From assembly GCF_000001735.4 (NCBI RefSeq), contig NC_003076.8, positions 9,362,001 through 9,426,000 on the forward strand: DNA of 64,000 nucleotides, written 5' to 3'. Origin of the DNA: Arabidopsis thaliana (taxonomy: Eukaryota; Streptophyta; Magnoliopsida; Brassicales; Brassicaceae). The notes under the pieces were generated by a model. The model saw only the letters and a program-made list of their open reading frames with translations, was not told the DNA's origin and ran no database searches. How positions within the stretch are numbered: the stretch's first letter is position 1; each line of letters starts with the position of its first letter. Positions 14,992 through 27,325 of this stretch are shown piece by piece. The position numbers and the translations under genes are program-made.

Positions 14992-15232
14992 CTTTGCTAC
15001 ATTATATGATCAGAAACATTGATTGTACTTTATGTAATTCTACGCTATGGTTCCTTTCACAGATTTTAAAACAGAATATAAAAAATTAACATTTGTCTTC
15101 AATTTTATTCATATGTTTGTTTGTTAAATCTTAAATACTCTTTGTCTATACATCAATCTAACCGTTAAAAAAAGAACCGTTAAAAGTGTCAACACTCATC
15201 AGTACCCGTACAAAAACTAAAAGACCATTTAA

Positions 15233-15289
15233 CACGTGAGTGAAGATTGTTTGGTAGGTGACCTTCCAAAACCACGCGCAAGTCACGTG
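15233..15289 (+). promoter_or_regulatory. Pair of G-box motifs
   Basis: CACGTG occurs at 15233-15238 and 15284-15289, 51 bp apart and about 170-220 bp upstream of the PLP-enzyme start. G-boxes bind bZIP/bHLH factors in ABA and light responses; paired ABRE-like boxes suggest stress or hormone control, which is inference. Confidence 0.5.
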
Positions 15290-15454
15290 AGCCACAACAA
15301 CAAAAACCTCTTTTTGTCACAGTTTCCTAAGTCGTCGTGGCACCGCACTTTCACCACTTGTCTTTATCCTCTTTTTATAATTATTAATCAAAATCAAATG
15401 AGCAAAAATTGAAAGCAACAAATTTCTTCTTCTCTTCTTCAAGCTCATCAATCA

Positions 15455-16882
15455 ATGGCGTCGTCTCTATCTCCACCGGAAGAAGCTTCGTATCACCACC
15501 GTCATACCAAAAGGTACACCTCCTCCGCTTCCTCCGCTTCCTCCACCACCAACGGAACCGTCGAATCATCGGTTTCCGATTTCGTCAAACGTCCCAAAAT
15601 CTCTCATCCGAATTACATATCAAGTTCCGAGATCGAATCAGAGTTTTCTCATCACGATCCAGATTTCGCAAGAATCAACAACGGTAGTTTTGGTTGTTGT
15701 CCGTCATCAATCCTAGCTTTACAACGAGATTGGCAGCTCCGGTTCCTTCGTCAACCGGATCGATTCTATTTCGACGAACTCAAACCAAAAATCTCCGATT
15801 CTAGATCTGTAATCAAACGGTTAATAAACGCCGAGCATGACGATGAAGTCTCGATCGTCGATAACGCAACAACCGCAGCTGCAATCGTTCTTCAACAAAC
15901 CGCTTGGGCTTTTCGTGAAGGTCGGTTCGATAAAGGCGACGCGGTGGTTATGCTTCATTACGCTTATGGCTCTGTGAAGAAATCTGTTGAAGCGTATGTT
16001 ACACGCTCCGGTGGACACGTCACCGAGGTACAGTTACCTTTTCCGGTTATTTCGGCGGATGAGATTATTGACCGGTTTAGGATTGGTTTAGAGTCTGGTA
16101 AAGCGAATGGTAGGAGAGTTAGGTTAGCTTTGATTGATCATGTGACTTCTATGCCAAGTGTTGTGATTCCTATTAAAGAGCTTGTGAAGATTTGTAGAAG
16201 AGAAGGTGTTGACCAAGTTTTTGTTGATGCTGCTCATGGGATAGGTTGTGTTGATGTTGATATGAAGGAGATTGGTGCTGATTTCTATACTAGTAATCTT
16301 CATAAGTGGTTTTTCGCACCGCCTTCTGTTGCTTTCTTGTATTGTAGGAAATCGAGTAATGGTGGTGTTGCGGATTTGCATCATCCCGTTGTTTCGAATG
16401 AGTATGGGAACGGTTTGGCGGTTGAGAGTTCGTGGGTTGGAACTAGAGATTATAGTGCTCAGTTGGTGGTTCCTTCGATATTGGAGTTTGTAAATCGGTT
16501 TGAAGGCGGGATTGATGGTATTAAGAAGAGGAATCATGAGTCTGTTGTTGAGATGGGTCAAATGTTGGTTAAGTCTTGGGGGACTCAGCTCGGTTGTCCC
16601 CCTGAGATGTGTGCGAGTATGATCATGGTTGGGTTGCCAGTGTGTTTAGGAGTGTCGAGTGAGTCGGATGTTTTGAAGCTTAGAACGTTTTTAAGAGAAA
16701 AGTTCAGAATTGAAATCCCAATCTACTTTAGGCCACCAGGGGATGGAGAGATTGATCCGATCACGGGATATGTGCGTATTTCTTTTCAAGTTTACAACAA
16801 ACCTGAGGATTATCATAGGCTCAGGGACGCAATAAACGGGCTTGTTAGAGATGGGTTCAAATGCACGTCTCTATCTTGTTGA
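15455..16882 (+). CDS. PLP-dependent class-V aminotransferase-like enzyme, 475 aa, intronless
   Basis: One uninterrupted exon. The first 45 residues are Ser/Thr-rich with few acidic residues and could include a targeting region. The catalytic fold type I core shows FVDAAHGIG (D258 and H261, cofactor region) and DFYTSNLHKWFFAPPS with K284 as the expected Schiff-base lysine. The family covers isopenicillin-N epimerase/cysteine desulfurase-like proteins, including plant L-cysteine desulfhydrase; substrate specificity cannot be read from the sequence. I match it to At5g26600 from memory. A TATA-like TTTTTATAATTA at about 15372-15383 precedes the ATG by about 75 bases, supporting this start. The preceding G-patch gene ends 463 bp upstream on the same strand; no functional link is evident. 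Confidence 0.9.
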   Translation: MASSLSPPEEASYHHRHTKRYTSSASSASSTTNGTVESSVSDFVKRPKISHPNYISSSEIESEFSHHDPDFARINNGSFGCCPSSILALQRDWQLRFLRQPDRFYFDELKPKISDSRSVIKRLINAEHDDEVSIVDNATTAAAIVLQQTAWAFREGRFDKGDAVVMLHYAYGSVKKSVEAYVTRSGGHVTEVQLPFPVISADEIIDRFRIGLESGKANGRRVRLALIDHVTSMPSVVIPIKELVKICRREGVDQVFVDAAHGIGCVDVDMKEIGADFYTSNLHKWFFAPPSVAFLYCRKSSNGGVADLHHPVVSNEYGNGLAVESSWVGTRDYSAQLVVPSILEFVNRFEGGIDGIKKRNHESVVEMGQMLVKSWGTQLGCPPEMCASMIMVGLPVCLGVSSESDVLKLRTFLREKFRIEIPIYFRPPGDGEIDPITGYVRISFQVYNKPEDYHRLRDAINGLVRDGFKCTSLSC

Positions 16883-18670
16883 ATAAGGTACATTGTAGTT
16901 CCCAAGTTTCGCTTTCCGGCTATGTTTCAGTCACCAAAAACCTATGTTGATTGTTGAGTAGTCAGTCAGTGCTTGCCAATAATCCAGATTCTTCTACTTT
17001 CTTAGATATTATTATGTCCCAATAGTGTCCATTATAGAACATTTTCCTTCATAAAGCACATGAGTTAATAATCTTCAGTAGCATTTCATTTCTTCGTCTT
17101 TATCATCAACTTAGTCGCGGTGTTATTAGAAAAGTGGAGCATCTATACTGTTGCGAACATTTGTGTTTTTGTTTTCATGCAGTCACTAGGAACATATTAC
17201 TAGAAAGTAGAAACATAGTAATACTAATGTTTTCATTATCGTCTTGCTTATATAGTCTATTATGTATTAACCAGGGCATAAAGCTTTTCAGGCGAATGAA
17301 TCATGAGAAAGAAAGTTATCATGGTTTAGGTACCATGGAGCTTTATGAGATTCGAAGGAGTCTCTATTTCCACAATCATATCTCTCAACTTCTTATACAG
17401 TAATGATGTATGAGAAAACTAAGTTTTCTTCTATTTCCGTTGCTCGAATCGCCTGTTCAAAATTTCCCATTTACATAACCTTAGCAGGTCTAATAAAGCA
17501 CTCTAGTCCGTGTTGTTGTTCTCGTAATTGGTCTTTAAATTCTCTAATTTGTTACGACGTGTCACGTGTATGATATAATTCGCATGAAACTATTTGGTTA
17601 AGCTCATACAGATCTGCAGCGTCTCGTTTCGGATCACTCAACGTTGATCTAATGGTGTAATTCGTATAGCAGCAAGTATTTGAACCGGAGACTTCTTCAA
17701 CTAAGTAGTATCAGAATCGTGTTACTAAAACATTTGGAGATATTTAATTTTCGGCGATGAGAATAATTTATGTTGGTGGTTGTGTTGATTGAAATGATTC
17801 CTCAATCTCTCTATCTCAGGTGCATCTTCGTAACTCTGGTAACTCTGTACCTTTGACCAAAACCTACCAAATTGTGGGTCCCATTACAACTCAGCTATTC
17901 GTAACTCTAACGTGGCAAAGCTTTAAATAATGGATATATTTTATGAACTGCGAAATAAAACATAGAAATAATAAAATAGTAGAGCAAAAAAAATTTTGGT
18001 TACAAAATAGGTATGGACTCACGTTATCAAAATGAACAAAACTCTCATTCGTTTGTTTCAAAATTAATATTATGCGAGACACTTTCATGAGATTTTACAA
18101 AATAATATATAATATTTAAATCTTATATGTTATATTTAACGAAAAGATATAATATTTCAAAAAATATAGTTAATTTTTTATAAAAAATATTGTTACATAG
18201 TATTCTTTGAAGAAAAAACATTGTTACGAAAAAATTAACATGAATAGAATTTTTTATAAAAGAAATCAAATGCAATCTTAATAAAAACCGTATATTATCA
18301 AAAGAATAAGAAATTTTATTAAAAAGATTACATGTAATCTTAATAAAAAACAATGTATATTACTACAAAATAACACGATAGAGAGAAATATTATACTGAA
18401 TAAAATGTTTTTCTCAAGAAATACTATATGCTTTTTTTTAATAATAGGTAATACGCAAAATAATATGATAAAACGGGATATATTATGCTATCACTCGTAA
18501 TTCGAGAAAAAAACATGTTACAAAGAAAATGTAAATAATTATACATACTCTTTAACATGTTACCGACAAATTACTCTATCATATGGTTAATTTGTTAATT
18601 ATCTTCAAAAATTTGATTATTTTGTGCATATTCTCTTAAATAAGTAATCTCCTTTCTAAATGTTAACTTA
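16883..18670. other. Intergenic region downstream of the PLP-enzyme gene
   Basis: The first few hundred bases are probably 3' UTR. An 89-codon plus-strand frame at 17134-17403 lacks promoter context and domain-like features and is not called. From about 17930 the DNA becomes extremely AT-rich with AAAATATT-type runs and no gene. Confidence 0.5.
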
Positions 18671-18673
18671 TTC

Positions 18674-19175
18674 TTTTTTTTGTCGTCAAACTTTTAAATT
18701 AAAACCCAAAAGAGCAAAATTACAAGATGAAATGGATCCAACCATACAATAAAAGCCAATATAAGCCCAAAAAATAAAATAACTAGATATGCCAAAATAT
18801 GCCAGCAGGTCTAGAAGCGATATGTGTGACTTACACATTCTTGCGCAGATTGGAGGTGGAAGATGCAACTGACTCGTCACCGACTCTTCATCGGTTCGTC
18901 AGCGCCATTACCACCGAAGCTGGCCGTTGATCGGAATCTCTATTTCCGATTAAGATTTCACACAAGCAGCTACTTCTTCCGATTCACCATATGTCTGTTT
19001 CGCAAATTCATTCAGATGAGTAGAAATCAAGCTCTATAAAAAAACCATCAGATCTTGAGGCACCGGAACATATAACGAAGCAAGTGGTCATACCAGTAGC
19101 AAACACGCTCTCATGTATTTGTTCTTTACCAGCCATCAAATTCCAAACATCACAATCCACATACAAGGGACCTTC
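18674..19175 (-). mobile_element. Poly(A)-tailed retroposon remnant
   Basis: A T-rich run at about 18671-18681 is the complement of a poly(A) tail; immediately before it on the minus strand lies GTTTGACGAC, a LINE-like 3' end. Further 5' (minus) coding-like sequence persists at about 19020-19175, reading DEGPLYVDCDVWNLMAGKE then HESVFATG, and ending in a stop. I do not recognise this peptide; it may be captured host sequence or an old ORF. Boundaries are approximate. Confidence 0.4.
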
Positions 19176-19703
19176 ATCCAAAGTTTATTTACGGTCCCAT
19201 AATGGGTAATGAAGGATTTATGCTTTCATGTAAGGAATTGACCAGTTGATGATCTCATGAACCTTTGATTCAATCATTAGGCGTTTCATTCTTCTTGTTT
19301 GGAAGAAATTTAACATCACTCCAAAAGGAGAAGAAAAAACAAAACAAAAGAAATAACCAAAAACACTAAAAGAAAACTCTCACTAAGGCATGAAGAAACT
19401 AACCGGACTTAGCCGGAAACATTCGTGTTCTTCTTCCTCTTGTAGTCTTGGAGTATATTTTACAAATGTGATCTTCTAAGGCTATGAATGATTGTGTAGT
19501 ATGCCCTAGACCGGACTAAAGTTGGATCAATCCATATAACTACAAAAAAGAATCATTTGCATCACATAATTTTTGTCAATAATTAAATGATATTAATTTG
19601 AATCACTTATTTATAATCGATACAAAGCTATAATTTAACATCAGTTGCAATAATTGATGTATGTAGCATCATTTCATTAAAACTCTTTAAAATTGATGCA
19701 AAT

Positions 19704-19865
19704 TGTTATAACCAGAGAAAGAGATAGAAGAAATGAGTGTGTTATTCCATTGAGATAAAAGGTTCTTTATATAGGTGTACAAAGAAAGGGTAAAACCCTA
19801 GAAACATCTAGATGATGGGCTTAGATGATGGGCCTTATAATGGGCATCCATCTTTATTCATAACA
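19704..19865 (-). repeat. 3' LTR of the Copia element
   Basis: 162 bp, TG...CA bounded, preceded by CAAAT target duplication. It contains a TATATAGG promoter-like motif in plus reading and repeats of GATGATGGGC. It differs from the other LTR at one base (AAAGAAAGG versus AAGGAAAGG). Confidence 0.95.
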
Positions 19866-19991
19866 CTCCCCCTGATGACCATTATAGTATCATAACTCGT
19901 AAAGTATTTGAAATGCTGCCTCATTAAAAACCTTACCAGGAAAACCCAATGGAAAAAACCATGGTTAAGGGAAAAAGAGTGCAACATACAA

Positions 19992-20441
19992 TTACTCCCC
20001 CTTATGAGTATATTCGTCGAGATCTTTGAGACGGCGTAATCCGATACGATAGACTAACTTCTTGAAAGTAGCAGTAGGTAGCGCCTTGGTGAATAAGTCA
20101 GCCGGATTATCATTCGAACGGATCTGTAGAACTCGTACATCGCCGCTCTTTTGTAGATCGTGTGTGTAGAAGAATTTTGGTAGGATGTGCTTTGTTCTAT
20201 CGCCTTTGATGTATCCGTCTTTGAGTTGTGCGATGCATGCTGCATTGTCTTCGTACATAATTGTTGGAGTCTTTTTCCCTGCATACATACCACAATCTTC
20301 TTGTATATGGTGAACTATTGATCTTACCCATACACACTCGCGACTAGCTTCATGAATTGCTAAAAACTCTGCATGATTAGAAGATGTGGCAAAGATTAAA
20401 AAGTATTTGAGAATAAGTCCGCCAAATCTTCTCTTGAACAA
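19992..20441 (-). pseudogene. Copia pol fragment: RNase H domain
   Basis: About 149 codons. Residues from about 20 onward match the C-terminal RNase H of Copia polyproteins: SSNHAEFLAIHEASRECVW, then TIMYEDNAACIAQLKDG with the catalytic D in YEDNAA, and NPADLFTKALPT near the end. The upstream reverse transcriptase (YVDD region) is missing; sequence 5' of this fragment is not coding in any frame. It is the last remnant of pol, near the 3' LTR as expected for Copia order. Confidence 0.85.
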
Positions 20442-22659
20442 ATTTTTGGATAAAGTACATCGCCATTCTTCTGCTGCTCATGAATATTTTAGATGATTCA
20501 TCTTGACCATCTTATTTATTTCTCTAAATATCATTAGTGTATAATATTCATTTGGATGATTGATAGAATTTCTTAATATTCATCAAGTGTATTATTTACG
20601 TGTTCTTTAATGTCTCTTTAAAAACCTTGTCATAGAAAAATTATGTGGGATAAAAACTATGATAAGGAAAAAGGGTACATCCACGCATATCATTCAATCT
20701 CCCCTCGGAAACATCTTCTTCAGGAGATGATTTTCAATCAAATACAATATCTCGTTGGAATTAATAACCATAATCTTAATGATCATAATTATATGGTTTT
20801 CATATAGACTTATAAATATCATTATCTAGTGATATTTTGTCATAGATTATTGTCATCGTATTACTTATGATAACTCTGTAGGAGTTTTAATGATTTTCAA
20901 AACAAATATTAGTTTGATCAATATATTTTGATAAACTCAACATAAATATACATTTATATGATTATATGTCATGTTACATATTTCTTTTTATTCGATCGAG
21001 TAGAGTTCTAGAGAACATAATTCTCATATAATTAATCCTTCATAGATTATATCTTTCAAGAATTTCATATAAATGTCATATCCAGTGTTCCGTGTCTTAT
21101 TGTCAGACTTTAGATACTTAAAAATATTACATCCACCACAAGAGAATATATCTCTTCATAATACATTTCTTATCTTTGTGAAAATCTCATTAATTTCACT
21201 ATTCTTTCACATAAAGACTCATTTATCTTCCACTGGTTTTACACATCATGTGCATAGACTACTAGTCCAAATATCTCTACTAGAGATTATAATTATATGT
21301 CTATTTCTTCTTTTTCATTTTTGGTTAATCATTACTTTGTGTACACTTTTCAATAGACTTTCTTTCATGATCCTCCTTTTTTGTCCATAATATCAACTGC
21401 TCATATCATGCAAATATATTACGACGTCGATTTGCTTTTGATTCCATTATATTTTGACATGACATAGCTAGGTAGATCTCTTCATTGTCAAGTACTTGAA
21501 TGTTTCATTTGTCATGTTTATGTCTCTTTTAGAGATCATTCACTCTCTTCAAGAGATCATCAAAATATTTATTTCCTCAATTTGGTCATTTTTAATTTTG
21601 TGCTCCTTCACTTTTACGAGGATATTTATATTTGGAACCAAAGTCTATTACGCTTCATGCGATCTTAAGACTCAATAGCAGTTTGAAATTGGTCCTTACA
21701 AGACATTCATTATATTCTGGAGCATTTAATCTACAACTGGTATAGGTGACTTCATCACTTTATTTGGGTCAGCAAATGCGTCTGGCAATTACAACGCTAA
21801 ATTCTGTAATTGAATTATCTTTTGGACTCTTAATATACATTCTTTACTCCGAGAATCATTGATAATTCATTTCTTTTTATCTTTTTTTTTTCACCAGCTA
21901 TATACATTCTCCCCCTTATGTTGGAATAGCTGACTATATAATATGATAGTCTTCAAAACGAGCGTTATATAAATACTTCTAGGATGGCTTAGTTATCATT
22001 CATATCCAACATGTATTCTTATCCTCCTTTGAGGGTTCATCTTAGCGTGCTGTGGTGGAGCACTTTTCACATTCAAAGATTTTAGATGAAAACTATTTGG
22101 TTTCTGACCCAAAACCAATAATGATGGGGAAAACTATTAATTATTCATTGGCTTGATGCGTATCGATATTACTAAACCATTTTGTGTATGAACATGAATT
22201 TCAAAATGTTAAACACTTATCCCAACGGATATCCAATAATGGTTATAATAAATAAACACTGAAATACTCTTATACTTTAATCAAGAAAGTAACCTCGCAA
22301 ACTCTATGTTGCGGGTTTATAACAAGGATAAATATGACCTTCTTGTCGATGCAACAATCGAGTCAATAGGTCCATTGAATCGATGCATCTTTTATAACCA
22401 TTAGGTATCTAAATGTCATATAGTAGGTGATCAACCCATAATCATCTCCTTGTATATACTTACGAAAAGATAAAGTCCAAATTACTTACACTGGTAAAAA
22501 TCACATTATCATATTGCTTTCTGAGCAAGTAACATTTGATAAATCATTAGGGAGAATCTTCTGGTTTTTCACCTAATGTCCACATAATTCTCAATACTTT
22601 CACATCATCATTAAACCAGGATGACCAATCCGGTTAAGCCAAATATACTCTTGAAACTT

Positions 22660-22664
<5 letters not shown>

Positions 22665-22692
<28 letters not shown>

Positions 22693-22693
22693 T
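22665..22693. repeat. Poly(T) tract, about 29 bases
   Basis: Uninterrupted T run inside the Copia element (A run in its sense orientation). A second run of about 20 T lies at about 23491-23512. Confidence 0.9.
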
Positions 22694-24129
22694 GAAAACT
22701 TCTGATTTACTTTTCATTCGTTATGAATTACTCCCTTAATGGAATCTTATAATCAAAATTACTTCCATGTATTTTAATAATCAATCATATGTTAATATAG
22801 CAATAAATGAGACAATAATTGAAATTTATATTCTAATATAAACGATATTAAATTTAATTTGACTAGTTATGTAAGATCTTATATTCACTTCAGAATATGA
22901 GTATTACTTATCATCAATAAGTCATATATTTTCTTAGCCTTTGAAAAACACTCGATTTAAGTTTATAATAGTTCTCAAAATTTCTTTCAAAATATTGTGT
23001 CTACAGGACAACAATACTTGCATAAAAGTTTAAGCGTCTGTTTTACCATCTCTGCATCATAGATATTCTCTTAACAATGTGAGTTATATTCACAAAGAGA
23101 CTTCAAGTCTTGAAGTTTCAGTAATAACTAATTATAACTTATTTTATCTAATAACACATTCGTATAAGAATTGCTTTATACAACTTTTAGATCTTTAGTA
23201 GTCAAAGATTGAACATAATCTTTTGGATATGTCACTTATTATCCATGTGAGATTCATTACTTCTCCTCCTCGAAATGATGAAACTTCAAGTTCATCCATC
23301 TCGTTTTTAATTCCACTCTAGAATCATAGTATATTTTATATCTCATCATATTAACTTTAAGATTTGGAGAATTATACGGCATCAATGATTTTAATTTTGT
23401 ATTCCCATAAAAAACAATGTATATGCTCTTCTAGAGTCTTTTAATAAGATTTTATACTACTTGATATACTAGATTATTTCATCTTTAGAATATTTTTTTT
23501 TTTTTTTTTTTTCTTACCATGTTTATTTTCTAAACTTCTGGTGATAATTTAAGTTCTTGAAAAAACTTTGACCATCAAAAATATGATATCTTCTTAAGAT
23601 ACATTAAAATAGTCATTCATGAAAATTTCTATAAGTGATTATACCTTTAAATTAAGTTATTTATCAATCAATTTATTTCATAAAATAATCAAATATTATA
23701 TACCAATACAATTTTAATGCAATATTGTAAAACCAATAAGTATAAAACTATTTTGTGCAAAATCTGGATTTTACATATATCTTGACAAAACTTTTATTTA
23801 AGATAATATGAATTTGTGCAAAATTTGGATAAAATGATTTCGTGCAAAATTAGGGCAAAACCATTAACACTTTTTTTTTTTTTCTAAACTCAAAAAAAAA
23901 TAAAATAAATAAATACAGATCTTTTAAACAAATTTTTCGTGCAAATTTAGGGTAAACAATATTCATGGTCAACTCTATTAACGTAAAAATAATAGTGCAT
24001 CAACTATGAAATTTTAATTTTCAAAGAAGCATTAGATCTTTATCTTTATAAAAGTATGGAAGAAAACTTATCTTTCGTGCGAAAATCCAGATGCTGATCA
24101 TTCGTGCAAAAATAGGGTTTCTGCGATAT

Positions 24130-24345
24130 AATGCATAAAACAGTTAAGAATCAATAACATATAATCCGTGCATAAATCGTACAAAAATACAAATAGAATT
24201 GATAATAGATAATAAGTGTATAATTCGTATAGAGATACAAACAGATCTGATAATAGATAATTAGTTCATAATTTGTGCAAAAATATAGACAGATCTAATG
24301 ATAGATAATCTGTGCATAATTCGTGTATAAACAAATATGAACAGA
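24130..24345 (-). repeat. About 48-bp tandem repeats in the Copia leader
   Basis: Roughly four degenerate units share GATAATAGATAAT, then (C/T)GTGCATAA, TTCGTG and AAATA(C/T)A. More scattered copies of TTCGTGCAAAA continue to about 23820. They lie between the primer-binding site and the interior, i.e. in the 5' leader of the element read on the minus strand. Confidence 0.7.
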
Positions 24346-24459
24346 AAACTTATCTTGTTAGCTTAAGATTTTGTTTGTTTAGGCGGTTAGGTTTTTTTTT
24401 TTTTTTTCGTTTTCTTAGGTGGCTAGGGTCTCAGCTAGGTAGGACTCGTGCTGATAACG

Positions 24460-24621
24460 TGTTATAACCAGAGAAAGAGATAGAAGAAATGAGTGTGTTA
24501 TTCCATTGAGATAAAAGGTTCTTTATATAGGTGTACAAGGAAAGGGTAAAACCCTAGAAACATCTAGATGATGGGCTTAGATGATGGGCCTTATAATGGG
24601 CATCCATCTTTATTCATAACA
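24460..24621 (-). repeat. 5' LTR of the Copia element
   Basis: 162-bp copy of the LTR at 19704-19865 with one mismatch, followed by CAAAT. The adjacent GCTCGTGCTGATAACG (just left) is the complement of a primer-binding-like site. Confidence 0.95.
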
Positions 24622-25317
24622 CAAATATATTATTTGTATCACTTTTACAATTTTGATACAAACTAAAGAATTTGCGTCATTTAGAAAATGATACAAAATT
24701 TACATCAATAACAAATGATGTTAGTTAAAGATTAAGCATCAGTTATAAAAAGTAATGTAATTGATTACTTAATTTGTCAAAGTCCCACATTACTCTCAGT
24801 AGGAAAAAAAAAACTTCATAGTTTTCTTATATATTGTGATCTTGGTTTTAATGGTATCAACAAAGTGTAAAGCTTAATAAACAACTATTATCCTAAATAA
24901 ATATAATCGTTTGCTTTCATATTAATTAATAAACTTAAAAAACTTTGTTTATTAAACAAATATTTAATATGATTTTAAAAATTTGTTTATTAAAAAATAT
25001 TTAATATGATTTAAAAATAATAATATGATGTAAACACTTAACATAAGTTATTATTACTGTAATAATTATTAACATTATTTTGATAAATTAACACAAATAC
25101 TAATATAATTTATATTAATTGATGCAAAATTAACATCATTTTTTGTAACTTATGCATATTAACATCGATTACAATAATCAATGCAAAGAATTATTTGAAC
25201 CGATGCAAATTACCAATTCCATACTCACTTATATAAGTGATGTAAAATTCATTTGCATCAATCATAATAATGCAAATATATAAAATAAATGATGTAAAAC
25301 ACCCCTTTTGTTGTGGT

Positions 25318-25645
25318 AATTAATTCACCATTCAACATCGTTGTAGTGCATTATTGCAGACTAAAAATTTCATACTAGTACACACTTCAGTACGAAATTC
25401 CATACCATTATAAATTTACTATTGGTCGGCTTTTTTTAATTCACTCTTTAAAAGCTCCATTCAAATAAATAACAATGTTGAAGTGCACACTATTATTTGA
25501 TTCATATTATATAGCCCGACGTTTTGCATACTAAAATATTGGTACGTATTGTCCGATTCGCAACTTATGAACCAACCATTCAAAGCCTGAATTTAAAACC
25601 TCAAAAATGTATTCTTCCATTTATCTACTACTCTATTTAACAAAA

Positions 25646-25696
<51 letters not shown>

Positions 25697-26629
25697 TAAT
25701 TATAAATGTGATTTTATGTTTAGGTGATTTTGTTTTTAATTATACATATACATCAGTAACATTTAGCTGTTTTTGAACCCTATATTTCTCAACTACTTAC
25801 CGCCATTCTAGTATTCTCACAAATCATCCACCAAAAAATATTTCCTCTCTAGACTCTTCCAAATAGGCATCCAAATGCGACTTTTGTTGCTCACAGTAGT
25901 TTCAATGCTATTTTCAACCTTAAATAGATGATGTATTATAAAGCTTCGATCGTATTAGTAATATTTAAACTATAATTTGTGTAATACTAACATTGTATGG
26001 AAACTACTTGCAATTTCTAAATATCATCATCAAGTGGAAATATTCAAAAACTAGCTCATGTAGAGTTAGTGTTGCTAAAACACCTAAATAATTTGTTGAT
26101 GACTTGACTTCCTATTATATTATTTATATGGCAATTGCAAAAATTAACTTCTTCAAATTTTGTTTTGACTTAAAGTAATGGGTGTTTTAGCATTTGAGTT
26201 TCGGCCCAAGTTGTCAAACCAAAGGGGTGATGGTTAACTTTACCAAATTATATTTTTTGGATATTATGAGGTGTTTTGGGTTTTAATCACTTGACTAATC
26301 TTTCTAGGGTAAGTGTAGCATCGATTACCCCACTCACCGATTTTTTTTGTGAGTACATAAATCAAAGCACTGTTTGCAACTAAAACTAATTAATTTCAAT
26401 AATAATTTTTATTAGAAAATACAAACAAAAAATTAGCAGATTATCACCCTCGATTTTTCAACATAATTTAAATTAACACCAGAAAATTAATATTTGTACA
26501 AGCCAACAAACATGTAATGAAAACCCTTAAAACTAAATCTTCACAATATGCAGCAGCAGGCTATATAAAAGACTAGGTATATATTTGTTTTGACATTAAA
26601 AAAAAAACCCAGTTAGATTTTATGCTGAA
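25318..26629. other. Intergenic DNA with microsatellite and small inverted repeat
   Basis: No gene is seen. A (TA)n microsatellite spans about 25648-25688. A MITE-like pair of inverted repeats, GTTGCTAAAACACCTA (about 26071) and GGGTGTTTTAGCAT (about 26180), encloses about 110 bp. Confidence 0.5.
25648..25688. repeat. (TA)n microsatellite
   Basis: About 20 uninterrupted TA units, followed by CACATATATAA. Confidence 0.95.
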
Positions 26630-26752
26630 TATTATCTTTTTTTTTGAATAAAATGTTAAATTATATTCAAAAGCAAAAATAACTGTTTTACAACTTGTGC
26701 AACGGTTTTTTAAGAAAATAAATACAGTTGAAACTTTTGGAGCTATAAAATA

Positions 26753-27325
26753 TTAAGATCGATAGGCGAACCACATTTGAAGTCCCTTGTCGTATCTCTT
26801 ATCTCCCTTTTGGTGAATAACAGATAACATGTTCCGAATGTGTTTATCAATCCACTGAATCAGTCGAGCTGCTGGGTTTGGGGTTTCCCCATGCCTTCTT
26901 CCATTTCTTTCTCTCCAAATTGTATATACTGATGCTTGTAGAACACTTCGAGCCAAAAAACAAGAGACCCTGTCATGGCATTGGCCTGAAACGTAGCTGA
27001 TAATAGTTTGCCAATCCGTTGTATAACTACGTTGTAACAAGTTCTTGGCTAATGCTTCCCAGATTCCAGAAGTGTAGGCGCAGCTAAAGAAAAGATGGTC
27101 TCGTGTTTCCAAATTGTTGTTGCAGAGAACACATCCCACTGAAGATTGGAGATTCCAATGTTGCATACGTTGCCCTGTTGAGAGTTTGTTCCAGATTGCT
27201 AGCCAAACACAGAAAGAGTGTTTTGGAGTTTCATGGGCAAACCATACTCCTTTGTGCCAAGCTACCTCAGGAGCTGTAGTTCTGATATTGTTCCATGTAT
27301 CCTTTGTAGAAAAAGTTGGTGTAAA
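26753..27325 (-). pseudogene. LINE ORF2 3' part, zf-RVT domain
   Basis: About 190 codons to the terminal TGA region. TPTFSTKDTWNNIR, WHKGVWF, then SFCVWLAIWNKLSTGQRM and GCVLCNNNLETRDHLFFSC form the zinc-binding RVT domain of plant LINEs (C-x2-C...H...C). It continues the reading of the 865-codon block upstream but is separated from it by the inverted segment. Confidence 0.85.

Larger units (their letters stand above)
19704..24621 (-). mobile_element. Copia LTR retrotransposon, recently inserted, degenerate interior
   Basis: Two 162-bp LTRs (TGTTATAACC...TTCATAACA) lie at 19704-19865 and 24460-24621, differing at one position by eye. A perfect 5-bp duplication CAAAT flanks the element (19699-19703 and 24622-24626). 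Minus orientation is set by the RNase H frame, a purine tract (minus TCAGGGGGAG) adjoining the left LTR, and a primer-binding-like CGTTATCAGCACGAG next to the right LTR. About 3.9 kb between the RNase H fragment and the leader shows no gag, protease, integrase or reverse transcriptase frame, so the copy is non-autonomous. It carries T runs of about 29 (22665-22693) and about 20 bases. Confidence 0.9.
19535..25317. repeat. Old TIR-like element rich in TGATGCAAAT motifs, split by a Copia insertion
   Basis: Flanking the LTR element on both sides (19535-19703 and 24622-25317) is sequence packed with ATTTGCATCA / TTGATGCAAAT motifs in both orientations. The left end reads ACTACAAAAAAGAATC and the right end, reverse-complemented, ACCACAACAAAAGGGG, reminiscent of CACTA-type termini (CACTACAAGAAAA) with subterminal repeats. 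No transposase is seen, so a non-autonomous CACTA-like element is the best guess. A target-site duplication could not be confirmed. Confidence 0.4.

Noticed and set aside
16124..16561. 145-codon minus frame opposite the PLP enzyme
   Set aside because: Shadow of the intact, motif-bearing plus-strand gene.
17134..17403. 89-codon plus-strand frame after the PLP-enzyme gene
   Set aside because: No domain, promoter or splice context; the translation looks random and it overlaps likely 3' flank.
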